The notes under the pieces were generated by a model, which searched no databases, was not told the DNA's origin, and was given only the letters and a program-made list of their open reading frames with translations. Below, in pieces: positions 1 through 5,651 of a DNA stretch of 5,792 bases. The position numbers were made by a program, and so were the translations under genes. The stretch is from an uncultured Bdellovibrionales bacterium (GTDB lineage: Bacteria > Bdellovibrionota > Bdellovibrionia > Bdellovibrionales > UBA1609). Within the stretch, counting starts at the first letter, position 1, and the number at the start of each line of letters is the position of its first letter. The DNA is taken from contig CALJPJ010000286.1 in assembly GCA_937980625.1 (NCBI GenBank), forward strand, positions 1-5,792. The letters are read 5' to 3'.

Positions 1-262
1 AGCCTTCAACCCACTTTGTAGCACATGCACTTTTGATATCTCTCTCTACATACTTTCTAACATTACCTAATTTTACCAAAGCGACCACTTTGCCATTTAA
101 GTCTACTGGCTTATCTTTAGAAAGATAATTATCATTTTCAATAATTAAGATTTCATCACCAAATTCTAAATTTGGTTTCCAAGATCTAACTTCTATCGTC
201 TTTAGTTTGTCAGCAATTTTTTGACAACTTGGACTTACAATTGATAAACAATTAAACTTCAT
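1..262 (-). CDS. ASCH-domain protein, N-terminal 87 residues (partial, runs off the left edge)
   Basis: Reading the minus strand from the ATG at 262 gives 87 codons open to the window edge. Residues 21-30 read KTIEVRSWKP, followed by GDEILI at 35-40 and DLNGKVVALVKLG from 54. This is the usual layout of the ASCH (ASC-1 homology) fold: a Lys/Glu/Arg strand, a short beta strand after a Gly-Asp turn, then a strand carrying the V-x-x-V pattern. ASCH domains are small PUA-like beta barrels thought to bind RNA or modified nucleotides; the substrate here cannot be told. The start is supported by a purine-rich AAGAGAGG just upstream, although it sits only about 2 bases from the ATG. The gene is divergent from the hydrolase at 554. 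The C-terminal part is missing, so extra domains cannot be excluded. Confidence 0.75.
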   Translation of the reverse strand, partial: MKFNCLSIVSPSCQKIADKLKTIEVRSWKPNLEFGDEILIIENDNYLSKDKPVDLNGKVVALVKLGNVRKYVERDIKSACATKWVEG

Positions 263-553
263 AACCTCTCTTACATAAAATAAAAATATAGGTGTGGCAA
301 CACTTAACCTTTTCTAAATCTGTTCTAAGCTAATTTTTTTATAATATTTAAAATAGTAACTTTTCGTTACCTTATCCTTTAATTCATAGCTAAGACATTA
401 GCCTTAACATATAATAGTTATAAAATACTACTAACTTATTCAAGGCCAACCAAACCATAAACTATAGGACTGGATTTTTTATAATTTAACGTAATTGACT
501 AACACTCACTTAAAGATACTTGCACACGCACTTATTATTAGTTAGATTTAGTT
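263..553. other. Divergent intergenic region, no gene seen
   Basis: This AT-rich spacer separates two divergent genes and should hold a promoter for each. All frames are broken by stops. Exact TATAAT hexamers occur on the plus strand at 410-415 and 480-485, but neither has a recognisable -35 at the right distance, and a TTGACT at 495-500 lacks a well-spaced -10. Two small hairpins are possible: GTAAC/GTTAC at 356-370 and GCTAA/TTAGC at 389-402. Neither has a T-run, so neither looks like a terminator. No promoter is called. Confidence 0.4.
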
Positions 554-1540
554 ATGAAATTATTATTTTGTTTATTTATTTTTAGCATGGCAAGCTGTAA
601 CTCATTACCAAGCGCTTCTAATATTAACCTAGAAAATCTTCGTTTAAAAAATTTTGACTACCCATTCCCGGTTAATTTTTTTGTATTTAAAAGCCAGAAG
701 CAAAGCCTCGAAATGGCTTATATGGATTTAAATAAAAGTTCAAAAGATGTAGTCGTTTTATTACATGGTAAAAACTTTTCAGGCTTTTATTGGCGTGATA
801 TTGCTAAAGATTTAGTAAAAAAAAACTACAGGGTAATTATTCCTGATCAAATTGGTTTTGGTAAAAGCTCTAAACCAAGTTATTATCAATATAACTTTGC
901 TCAATTAAGTTTAAATACTAAAAAACTATTAGAACATTTAAATGTTAACAATTTTTATCTTGTTGGCCATTCTATGGGTGGCATGATGGCTATCAATATG
1001 ACAGACTTATATTCTAATCACATTAAACAACTGATCTTAATAAACCCTATTGGCCTTGAAGATTATGGTAAATATGTTCAAGCCAAAGATATAAACTTTT
1101 TTTACAATTTAGAATTAAATAAAAATATAGACAAAATTAAATCTTATCAAAAAAAATATTATTATGACGGCAAGTGGAATTCATCGTACGAGGAACTAAT
1201 CGCTCCTTTTACGCATCAAATTGGCTCCCCCTCATGGAAAACACAGGCCTGGAACAACGCTTTAACCTATGGCCCTATATTTTCTGAAAACCTTCTACCT
1301 AAAATTCAACGCTTAATTACGCCTACAACAATTATATTAGGCACTCGAGATCGCACCGGCCCTGGACGTGGATGGAAAAAAACCAACTCAAATTATAAAT
1401 TAGGGCAATATCATTTATTTAAAAAAAGACTTCTTAAGTTAAATCCTAAATTAAAAATACATGAACTTAATGACCTCGGTCATATGCCTCAGTTTGAAGA
1501 CTATCAAAGGTTTTCAAAATTATTTTTCAAAATACTATAA
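554..1540 (+). CDS. Exported alpha/beta-hydrolase, probable lipoprotein
   Basis: This 328-residue protein has a complete alpha/beta-hydrolase core. Residues 66-72 (VVVLLHG) form the oxyanion-hole strand and HG motif, and GHSMGG at 138-143 is the nucleophile elbow with Ser140. GTRDRTGPGRG near 263-273 carries the likely acid Asp266, and LGHMPQFE at 308-315 carries His310. A helical cap lies between about 165 and 250; its Tyr-rich DGKW segment and WNNALTYGPIF stretch resemble a widespread proteobacterial hydrolase group. The N-terminus has a short hydrophobic segment ending SMASC, so Cys15 could be the lipidated residue. Met at -3 is a non-ideal lipobox, but a simple exported form is also compatible. 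The enzyme would act in the periplasm or at the outer membrane, probably on an ester; the substrate is unknown. No Shine-Dalgarno precedes the ATG, but starting at Met12 would destroy the signal, so 554 is kept. Confidence 0.88.
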   Translation: MKLLFCLFIFSMASCNSLPSASNINLENLRLKNFDYPFPVNFFVFKSQKQSLEMAYMDLNKSSKDVVVLLHGKNFSGFYWRDIAKDLVKKNYRVIIPDQIGFGKSSKPSYYQYNFAQLSLNTKKLLEHLNVNNFYLVGHSMGGMMAINMTDLYSNHIKQLILINPIGLEDYGKYVQAKDINFFYNLELNKNIDKIKSYQKKYYYDGKWNSSYEELIAPFTHQIGSPSWKTQAWNNALTYGPIFSENLLPKIQRLITPTTIILGTRDRTGPGRGWKKTNSNYKLGQYHLFKKRLLKLNPKLKIHELNDLGHMPQFEDYQRFSKLFFKIL

Positions 1541-1753
1541 ATTTCACATTAAGCTATGGATCATCACCGCACTATTTAAGTAAATTGTAACAACCCTCTC
1601 CTTTGTATTTTTTTGAAGTACTATAGATATAGATGCTACTTTAGATATGGCTATTAACGGAAAGCGTCCTAAATATATAATATTATTGATTAATACTTTG
1701 AAGTAATTTTTAACTGAATAATTACAGGCTATTTTTGCCAAGGCCATTAACTT

Positions 1754-1770
1754 TTGGCACGAGTGTTGCT
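1754..1770 (+). promoter_or_regulatory. Sigma-54 (RpoN) promoter, full consensus match
   Basis: The bases TTGGCACGAGTGTTGCT match the sigma-54 consensus YTGGCACGRNNNTTGCW at every defined position. The -24 GG is at 1756-1757 and the -12 GC at 1768-1769, with the required 10 bases between them. Transcription would start near 1781, about 5 bases before the ATG at 1786. Sigma-54 promoters need an AAA+ activator bound upstream. The region 1541-1753 is free of convincing genes and could hold its sites; a TAGATAT direct repeat at 1624-1630 and 1642-1648 is one weak candidate. A sigma-70 reading (TTGGCA as -35) is possible but has no good -10 at 16-18 bases. Confidence 0.8.
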
Positions 1771-1785
1771 TAATATAAATTATCT

Positions 1786-2793
1786 ATGAAGCTTTACTTG
1801 AAGTTATTTTTTTTAGTTCAATTGCTTGTTAGCGCGAAAGCGCATTCAATGTCATGTAAACAAAAACTTAGTCAGAAAAAATCAGAAACTGCTATTGTAA
1901 AGTTTGACGAGAAGGGCTTGGAGCTTTATGAGGTCTCTCGACTGGCTGCTTTACATGGCGATGTTCAAAGGTCTATAGATATAAATCGTGAATTACGACA
2001 TAAAATTAGCAATATGAAGGTCGTCAAGACATATGGAAGAAAGTATGGCTCTCACGGTGCCTATATGGCCAAACTCGAAGATGGAACTAAAGTAATTATT
2101 AAGCCTCACTCTACAGATTTTTACAGTAGTATTCCAAAAGAGGTCGGAGTTTCCATCCTAGCAGACACTATAGGTCTTCCAATAGTTCCCGTTGCAGGCT
2201 TTAGGGCAGATCTGGGCCGTTTATCATCTGTTCATTTAGTTCAAAAAGTGAATAAAGTTAGACAGTCATGGTCTCGTACACTTGAGCTATCAAATTTCAT
2301 CTCAGCAAATCAAATTCCAACTGGTGATTTATATGGAAATGAAGTTGATTTTCTTATGAGTCTTGTTGGTTATTCAAATTATGAAAGAGCTTCTAGGCAT
2401 GTTTTAAATCAAAAAATTAGAGGCCACAGAATAAGAAGCCTTATTGATCTTGGGTCTGCTTTTCTTGATAGCCCTCGTGTTGTTCATGTGAACTGGGCGG
2501 ATAAGGTAATGCTTAGCGAAGCTACCATGAAGCACATTGAAGATTTAACCTTGGAGACATTTACGAAGGAGCTCGCCCCATATTTCCCTGAGGTGGTCAT
2601 TGGTAACTTGTTTAATATGTCAAAGCAAAGTGTACATGCTATGAGAGTTTTTCAAAGAAATGATCCTGAAGAAATAAAGCAAGCCTGGGATTTTAGAAGT
2701 CCTAATACTACTGTCAGGCAAGAATGGCTGTGGAAAGAAGCTATGGACCCACCACAAGTTGTGCTTGAAGCTAGTGACGCCCACAGCTACTAG
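1786..2793 (+). CDS. Exported protein, possibly a degenerate HipA/PI3K-like kinase fold
   Basis: The 335-residue product begins with a clear Sec signal: KLYLK, a hydrophobic stretch from Leu7 to Val15, and a likely AKA-H cleavage after residue 19. It should act in the periplasm or outside the cell. Residues 91-155 resemble the N-lobe of HipA/PI3K/FAM20-like kinases. VIIKP at 103-107 holds a candidate ATP-binding Lys106, Glu119 lies in the helix that leads into IGLPIVPV, and GRLSSVHLVQKV stands where such families have a G-S strand. LIDLGSAF at 219-226 resembles the metal-binding Asp strand, with Asp221. The expected catalytic loop (D-R-H-x-x-N) appears only as YERASRHVL at 199-207, so catalysis is doubtful. 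No recognised family name is claimed. The ATG lies about 5 bases from the predicted sigma-54 transcript start and has no Shine-Dalgarno, yet it is the only start that keeps the signal peptide. A terminator follows directly. Confidence 0.8.
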   Translation: MKLYLKLFFLVQLLVSAKAHSMSCKQKLSQKKSETAIVKFDEKGLELYEVSRLAALHGDVQRSIDINRELRHKISNMKVVKTYGRKYGSHGAYMAKLEDGTKVIIKPHSTDFYSSIPKEVGVSILADTIGLPIVPVAGFRADLGRLSSVHLVQKVNKVRQSWSRTLELSNFISANQIPTGDLYGNEVDFLMSLVGYSNYERASRHVLNQKIRGHRIRSLIDLGSAFLDSPRVVHVNWADKVMLSEATMKHIEDLTLETFTKELAPYFPEVVIGNLFNMSKQSVHAMRVFQRNDPEEIKQAWDFRSPNTTVRQEWLWKEAMDPPQVVLEASDAHSY

Positions 2794-2816
2794 TCCCTAT
2801 AATTAAAGTGCCTAAC

Positions 2817-2839
2817 AAAAGGTGCAAGTGCACCTTTTT
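2817..2839 (+). terminator. Rho-independent terminator after the exported protein gene
   Basis: A hairpin with stem AAAAGGTGC / GCACCTTTT closes on a four-base loop (AAGT) and runs into five T's, starting 23 bases after the stop at 2793. It should end the sigma-54 transcript before the pseudogene at 2879. Confidence 0.8.
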
Positions 2840-2878
2840 CAAGGTAACGACAAAAGTATTACTAAATATAAGGCTTAA

Positions 2879-3600
2879 ATGATTGAGATCAAACCCTGTA
2901 GTTCATTTTTAGATATTGATTCTAACGGCTATGTCCTAAAAAAGGCTGAGCAAAGTCTTAAACAAAATGAGTGGCAATCAATCATTAATGATAATATAAA
3001 CTATTACAAAGAAGCTGTAGCTGACCTCGTATCAGTTTATGTTCGTGGAAATGTTGCAAAGGGCATTGCTGTTAAAAATATTTCGGACCTTGATAGTTTT
3101 TTTATATCCGCTAAACCAGTAACTCTAGACGAAAACTATCAAGATTAGTTCCAAAAACTTATAAAGAAAAAGTACCCCTATAACTTCGGAGTAGAAATTT
3201 TTGGCGGCACTGAGAAAGATATAGCTAAACAAAAGAAAAATGGAAAACCATCTGTGTTCCATGAGCTAATTAAAACTTAAAGTATATGTGTATTTGGTAA
3301 AGATCACTCGGAACAACTTCCACCAATAAGATTAGCTGAAATGTCTGGTCCTTAAAAAATCGTTAAATAAAACAATTAAAATTGCTAAAGAAGAACTTCT
3401 TGGCAATACTGACAAAGAAGGTATACAAGATCTTTGCATTTGGATTATGAAAAAAAATATTTACCCTACAGTAAAATCTGAAAAATACTCTGTAGATGTA
3501 ACAGCTCCTTCAAGTGGGCTTGGGAATAGAACTTTTATTAATAGATTTGAAGTTATTGCTAAGCAGCTTAAATCTCAAGGCCTTAGTATTATTACAAAAG
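2879..3600 (+). pseudogene. Nucleotidyltransferase-domain protein, inactivated
   Basis: The first 89 codons encode a pol-beta-type nucleotidyltransferase start: SVYVRGNVAKG at residues 52-62 followed by SDLD at 69-72, which are the G-S-x-x-x-G helix and the two metal-binding acids. The frame then stops at TAG 3146-3148. The same frame still reads on in family style (YNFGVEIFGG, then ELIKT, stop, SICVFGKDHSEQLPPIR), with a second stop TAA at 3278-3280 where homologues tend to have Gln. A third TAA at 3353, in the run TTAAAAAA, coincides with a shift into the next frame. That frame carries the C-terminal part (DLCIWIMKK, then EKYSVDV) up to repeat copy A near 3600 and stays open to 3728, overlapping the end of the OsmC gene. 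Two nonsense codons plus a frameshift make a sequencing error unlikely. Intact, it would be about 240 residues. The start has a weak AAGG five bases upstream. Confidence 0.75.
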
Positions 3601-3660
3601 GTACGGCACACTTCTGGGACAAAATGTATTTCAAAAGTGTGTCGGCTCCGAACCTTTTTT
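3596..3660. repeat. Palindromic repeat copy A, hairpin with T-run (likely bidirectional terminator)
   Basis: The outer arms AAAAGGT (3596-3602) and ACCTTTT (3652-3658) pair, and the inner arms CGGCACACTT (3604-3613) and AAGTGTGTCG (3635-3644) pair with one G-U. A seven-base insert GCTCCGA (3645-3651) makes the 3' side asymmetric. Six T's at 3655-3660 on the plus strand, and four on the opposite strand, fit termination of the pseudogene and of the convergent OsmC gene. Bases 3601-3638 match copy B at 5096-5134 in 35 of 39 aligned columns. This suggests a dispersed REP-like element rather than a local terminator. Confidence 0.7.
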
Positions 3661-3714
3661 ACTTTTTCGTAAAGTTCAAGCACTGTAATGAAAGCCCTAG
3701 TGGTCGACTAAAAC

Positions 3715-4908
3715 TTAATTTGATATAATTTTTATTTCAGACTGTAGTGTCCTGTATACAGGACACCGTTCAGCGACTTCATAAAGACGAGCTTTCTCAC
3801 CATCAGTAAAGTTGCCCTCTAAAAACAGTTGCTTTTCAATAATATCTACCTTTCCAGTCTCAGTTTCACAGTCTTCAGCCCGGACTTTATTATGTTTTAG
3901 TTTAACTTTTACATCATCCAGCTGTATCCCTTTACGCTCAGCATACATTTTAACAGTCATGGATGTACAAGCTCCAAGGCCTGCGAGTAAAAAGTTATAT
4001 GGCGTCATACCCAAGTTAGCACCTTTGTATGATAAAGGCTCATCAATAATAGCCTGATGATCTTTTGTATAAATATCTTGGGTAAATTTCTCTCCCTTGC
4101 GAGCTTGTACAAGAACAACCCCATTTTCAATATTTTTCTTTTTTGTATTAGTGTTGCCCTTAGATATATATCTTAAAGCCCAAGCTCCAATAACATCCCC
4201 AGCATACATTGCATCATCTCTGTTCATTAATAAATGACTAGCCTTATCTAAAGTTATAAAACTCTTTGGGTGTTTTGCTGAAGTAAAAATTTTAGCTGCA
4301 TGCTCCACAGAAACAGTATCATCTAAAGGTGAGTGCATAACTAGAAGTGACTTCTTTAAATTTTTTAATTCTGTTGTAATATCAGTGTTTTTTAAATCGT
4401 CGATAAAGTGTTTCTTAATTGTAAATTTTCTTCCAGCCAAATTGACTTCAGCTTTACCCTCTTTTTCAATAGTTTCAATCTCATTACTAAATAAATGAGT
4501 CACATGTTCGATTGAGCTAGGGGCCCCAATAGTTGCAATAGCTTTAACCTTTGGTAGTTTTAAAGCTGCTTTTAATACAGCTGCCCCGCCAAGGCTATGT
4601 CCAATTAAAACCTCTGGGTGTTCATATTTTTCTCCCAAATACTTACAGGCACTAAGAAGGTCCTCCACATTCGAAGAAAAATTTGTATTGGCAAAGTCGC
4701 CCTGGCTATTGCCTAGCCCTGTAAAATCAAACCTTAAAACAGCAACACCATTTTTTGTTAATGCTTTTGAAATAAAATTGGGGGCAACTATGTCCTTAGA
4801 GCATGTAAAACAATGAGCAAAAAGGGCAAAAGCTTTCGGTTCCCCCTTTGGAAGTTCAAGCTTTCCAGAAAGTATTTCGCCTTTATTGTTTGGAAAATCA
4901 AATTTCAT
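3715..4908 (-). CDS. Bifunctional alpha/beta-hydrolase / OsmC family protein
   Basis: This 397-residue protein joins two domains. The first, about 1-250, is an alpha/beta-hydrolase: LFAHCFTCSKD at 29-39 in the oxyanion position, RFDFTGLGNSQG at 59-70, GHSLGG at 103-108 with nucleophile Ser105, SPLDDTV at 193-199 with Asp196 or Asp197, and ASHLL with His225. After a Lys/Asn-rich linker (about 251-262) comes an OsmC domain: GMTPYNFLLAGLGACTSMT at 300-318 with the resolving or peroxidatic Cys314, and ERCPVYRTL at 380-388 with Cys382. OsmC proteins reduce organic hydroperoxides through this cysteine pair in the cytoplasm; the hydrolase may release or process acyl substrates. The fusion is known in many bacteria and is near its usual length of about 400. 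The start is fixed by TAAAGGAGT ending six bases before the ATG. No signal peptide is present. Confidence 0.93.
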   Translation of the reverse strand: MKFDFPNNKGEILSGKLELPKGEPKAFALFAHCFTCSKDIVAPNFISKALTKNGVAVLRFDFTGLGNSQGDFANTNFSSNVEDLLSACKYLGEKYEHPEVLIGHSLGGAAVLKAALKLPKVKAIATIGAPSSIEHVTHLFSNEIETIEKEGKAEVNLAGRKFTIKKHFIDDLKNTDITTELKNLKKSLLVMHSPLDDTVSVEHAAKIFTSAKHPKSFITLDKASHLLMNRDDAMYAGDVIGAWALRYISKGNTNTKKKNIENGVVLVQARKGEKFTQDIYTKDHQAIIDEPLSYKGANLGMTPYNFLLAGLGACTSMTVKMYAERKGIQLDDVKVKLKHNKVRAEDCETETGKVDIIEKQLFLEGNFTDGEKARLYEVAERCPVYRTLQSEIKIISN

Positions 4909-4913
4909 GAGTA

Positions 4914-4922
4914 ACTCCTTTA
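4914..4922 (-). promoter_or_regulatory. Shine-Dalgarno of the hydrolase/OsmC gene
   Basis: On the minus strand TAAAGGAGT precedes the ATG at 4908, with AAGGAG six bases away. Its TAA is also the stop of the small ORF at 4920-5063, an arrangement that would allow translational coupling if that ORF is real. Confidence 0.75.
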
Positions 4923-5063
4923 AGATATATTAGTAGGCTGCTCTTGACGTAATGCGACCTCAAGAGGTGACGGTGTTTCAGGAAGCTTTTTACAACATCT
5001 CTTAAAGCGGTTCTTAGCCCCTCTTCGATCACTGGGTAATAAAAAGGTATGCCAAAGCTTCAT
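4920..5063 (-). CDS. Possible small basic protein of 47 residues, unrecognised
   Basis: A minus-strand frame from ATG 5063 to TAA 4920 encodes 47 residues. It has a hydrophobic start (MKLWHTFLLP), a basic core (SDRRGAKNRFKRCCKK) and a C-terminal PETPSPLEVALRQEQPT stretch. The composition is less AT-driven than random frames in this window. The stop overlaps the Shine-Dalgarno of the OsmC gene, as in coupled operons. Against it, no ribosome binding site precedes the ATG and no family is recognised. A second ATG upstream in a neighbouring frame (MQNKMTVHEA) could mean this is the rest of a frameshifted gene. Function unknown. Confidence 0.35.
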   Translation of the reverse strand: MKLWHTFLLPSDRRGAKNRFKRCCKKLPETPSPLEVALRQEQPTNIS

Positions 5064-5095
5064 GCACGGTCATTTTATTTTGCATCGACTTAAAT

Positions 5096-5142
5096 GTACG
5101 GACACACTTCCGGGACACAATGTGTTTCAAAAGTACTCCGTA
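5096..5142. repeat. Palindromic repeat copy B
   Basis: Bases 5096-5134 align with copy A (3601-3638) with three substitutions and one gap. Outer arms TACGGA (5097-5102) and TCCGTA (5137-5142) pair and ACTT/AAGT pair inside; the bases between are unmatched, so the stem is partly decayed. It lies between the ferritin-like gene and the small ORF and may end or attenuate the transcript of the former. Confidence 0.65.
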
Positions 5143-5161
5143 GCTTTATAGTGATAGCTTT

Positions 5162-5545
5162 TTATTTTAATTTCAGTAAATAAAGAGTCTTTGATGATAA
5201 TTCTGTGACATCATCTAAGATTGTCAATAACTCATCTGCCTCTGGGGTATCTTTATTACTTAATGTACTTTTTATTTCCGATACATTTGCCCTATATTGC
5301 TTAATTTCTTTAATAGCAGAGTCAAGACTGTATTTCTCATTTTCTATTTCGATTTTTATATTTTTAAATTCAATACTAACATCATTACCCAAACTAGACT
5401 CAACCAGGCTATCCATTAAAGTTTCATTTTGAGTTAAAAATTGTTCGAATGTTGTGTGATGCTGAGCTGTATCTGTCATCCAGTGCCATAGCCTTGCCTT
5501 TATATTTACTTTCATCATACTGGAAATTAAAAATTCTAAATTCAT
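5162..5545 (-). CDS. Small ferritin/Dps-like protein (DUF5856-like)
   Basis: The 127-residue product is almost entirely helical by composition. Near its N-terminus it has KARLWHWMTDTAQHH (residues 16-30), followed by FEQF at 33-36 and LMDSLVES at 43-50. Trp-His-Trp, a second His 8-9 residues on, and acids near 45-49 recall the first half of a Dps/ferritin-like bundle. Short phage proteins annotated DUF5856 share this pattern (K-L-x-H-W-Q-T with a later L-D-x-L-x-D-x-F-V). Residues 55-127 form further charged helices. Candidate metal ligands are His21, His29/30, Asp45 and Glu49. The start is placed at 5545, not the longer TTG frame opening at 5575, because an AAAGGAGGA site ends five bases before this ATG and lies inside the extension. 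Its function is unknown; iron or DNA protection is an inference from fold only. It has its own promoter candidate downstream of nhaA. Confidence 0.75.
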   Translation of the reverse strand: MNLEFLISSMMKVNIKARLWHWMTDTAQHHTTFEQFLTQNETLMDSLVESSLGNDVSIEFKNIKIEIENEKYSLDSAIKEIKQYRANVSEIKSTLSNKDTPEADELLTILDDVTELSSKTLYLLKLK

Positions 5546-5550
5546 AATTA

Positions 5551-5559
5551 TCCTCCTTT
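5551..5559 (-). promoter_or_regulatory. Strong Shine-Dalgarno that sets the start of the ferritin-like gene
   Basis: AAAGGAGGA on the minus strand, five bases from the ATG at 5545, is the best ribosome binding site in the window. It rules out the longer frame that begins at 5575. Confidence 0.85.
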
Positions 5560-5577
5560 GTGAAGCTTTAAACAAAA

Positions 5578-5606
5578 ATAATTAACACAGAAAACCATAC
5601 AGTCAA
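5578..5606 (-). promoter_or_regulatory. Candidate sigma-70 promoter for the ferritin-like gene
   Basis: On the minus strand TTGACT (5606-5601) is a five-of-six -35, followed after 17 bases by AATTAT (5583-5578), a four-of-six -10. It lies 33 bases upstream of the ATG and downstream of the nhaA stop, so the gene need not depend on readthrough. Confidence 0.45.
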
Positions 5607-5651
5607 GAGTTACATTAGTACAGCTATAATAAATATATTATTCACCTAATA

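Noticed and set aside
480..520. Sigma-70 promoter for the hydrolase (TATAAT 480-485, or TTGACT 495-500 with GATACT)
   Set aside because: The first lacks a -35 at 16-18 bases and the second has only 14 bases between hexamers; in such AT-rich sequence single hexamers mean little.
1544..1747. Minus-strand frame of 67 codons between the hydrolase and the sigma-54 promoter
   Set aside because: It has no ribosome binding site, no recognisable motif and AT-driven composition, and it would overlap the region expected to hold activator sites.
2810..2839. GCCTAAC followed by a hairpin, resembling the edge of an integron attC site
   Set aside because: GCCTAAC fits RYYYAAC, but no GTTRRRY partner lies downstream at attC distance, and the hairpin with T-run is explained as a terminator.
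3146..3280. Reassigned stop codons (TAA/TAG read as Gln) to rescue the nucleotidyltransferase
   Set aside because: Other genes here end normally at TAA or TAG at family-typical lengths, and a frameshift is also present, so pseudogene decay is the simpler reading.
3812..4057. Plus-strand frame of 81 codons
   Set aside because: It lies wholly inside the OsmC domain of the minus-strand gene and its Ser-rich peptide is typical of an antisense shadow.
5205..5432. Plus-strand frame of 75 codons
   Set aside because: It is antisense to the ferritin-like gene, Ser/Ile/Phe-rich, and has no start signals.
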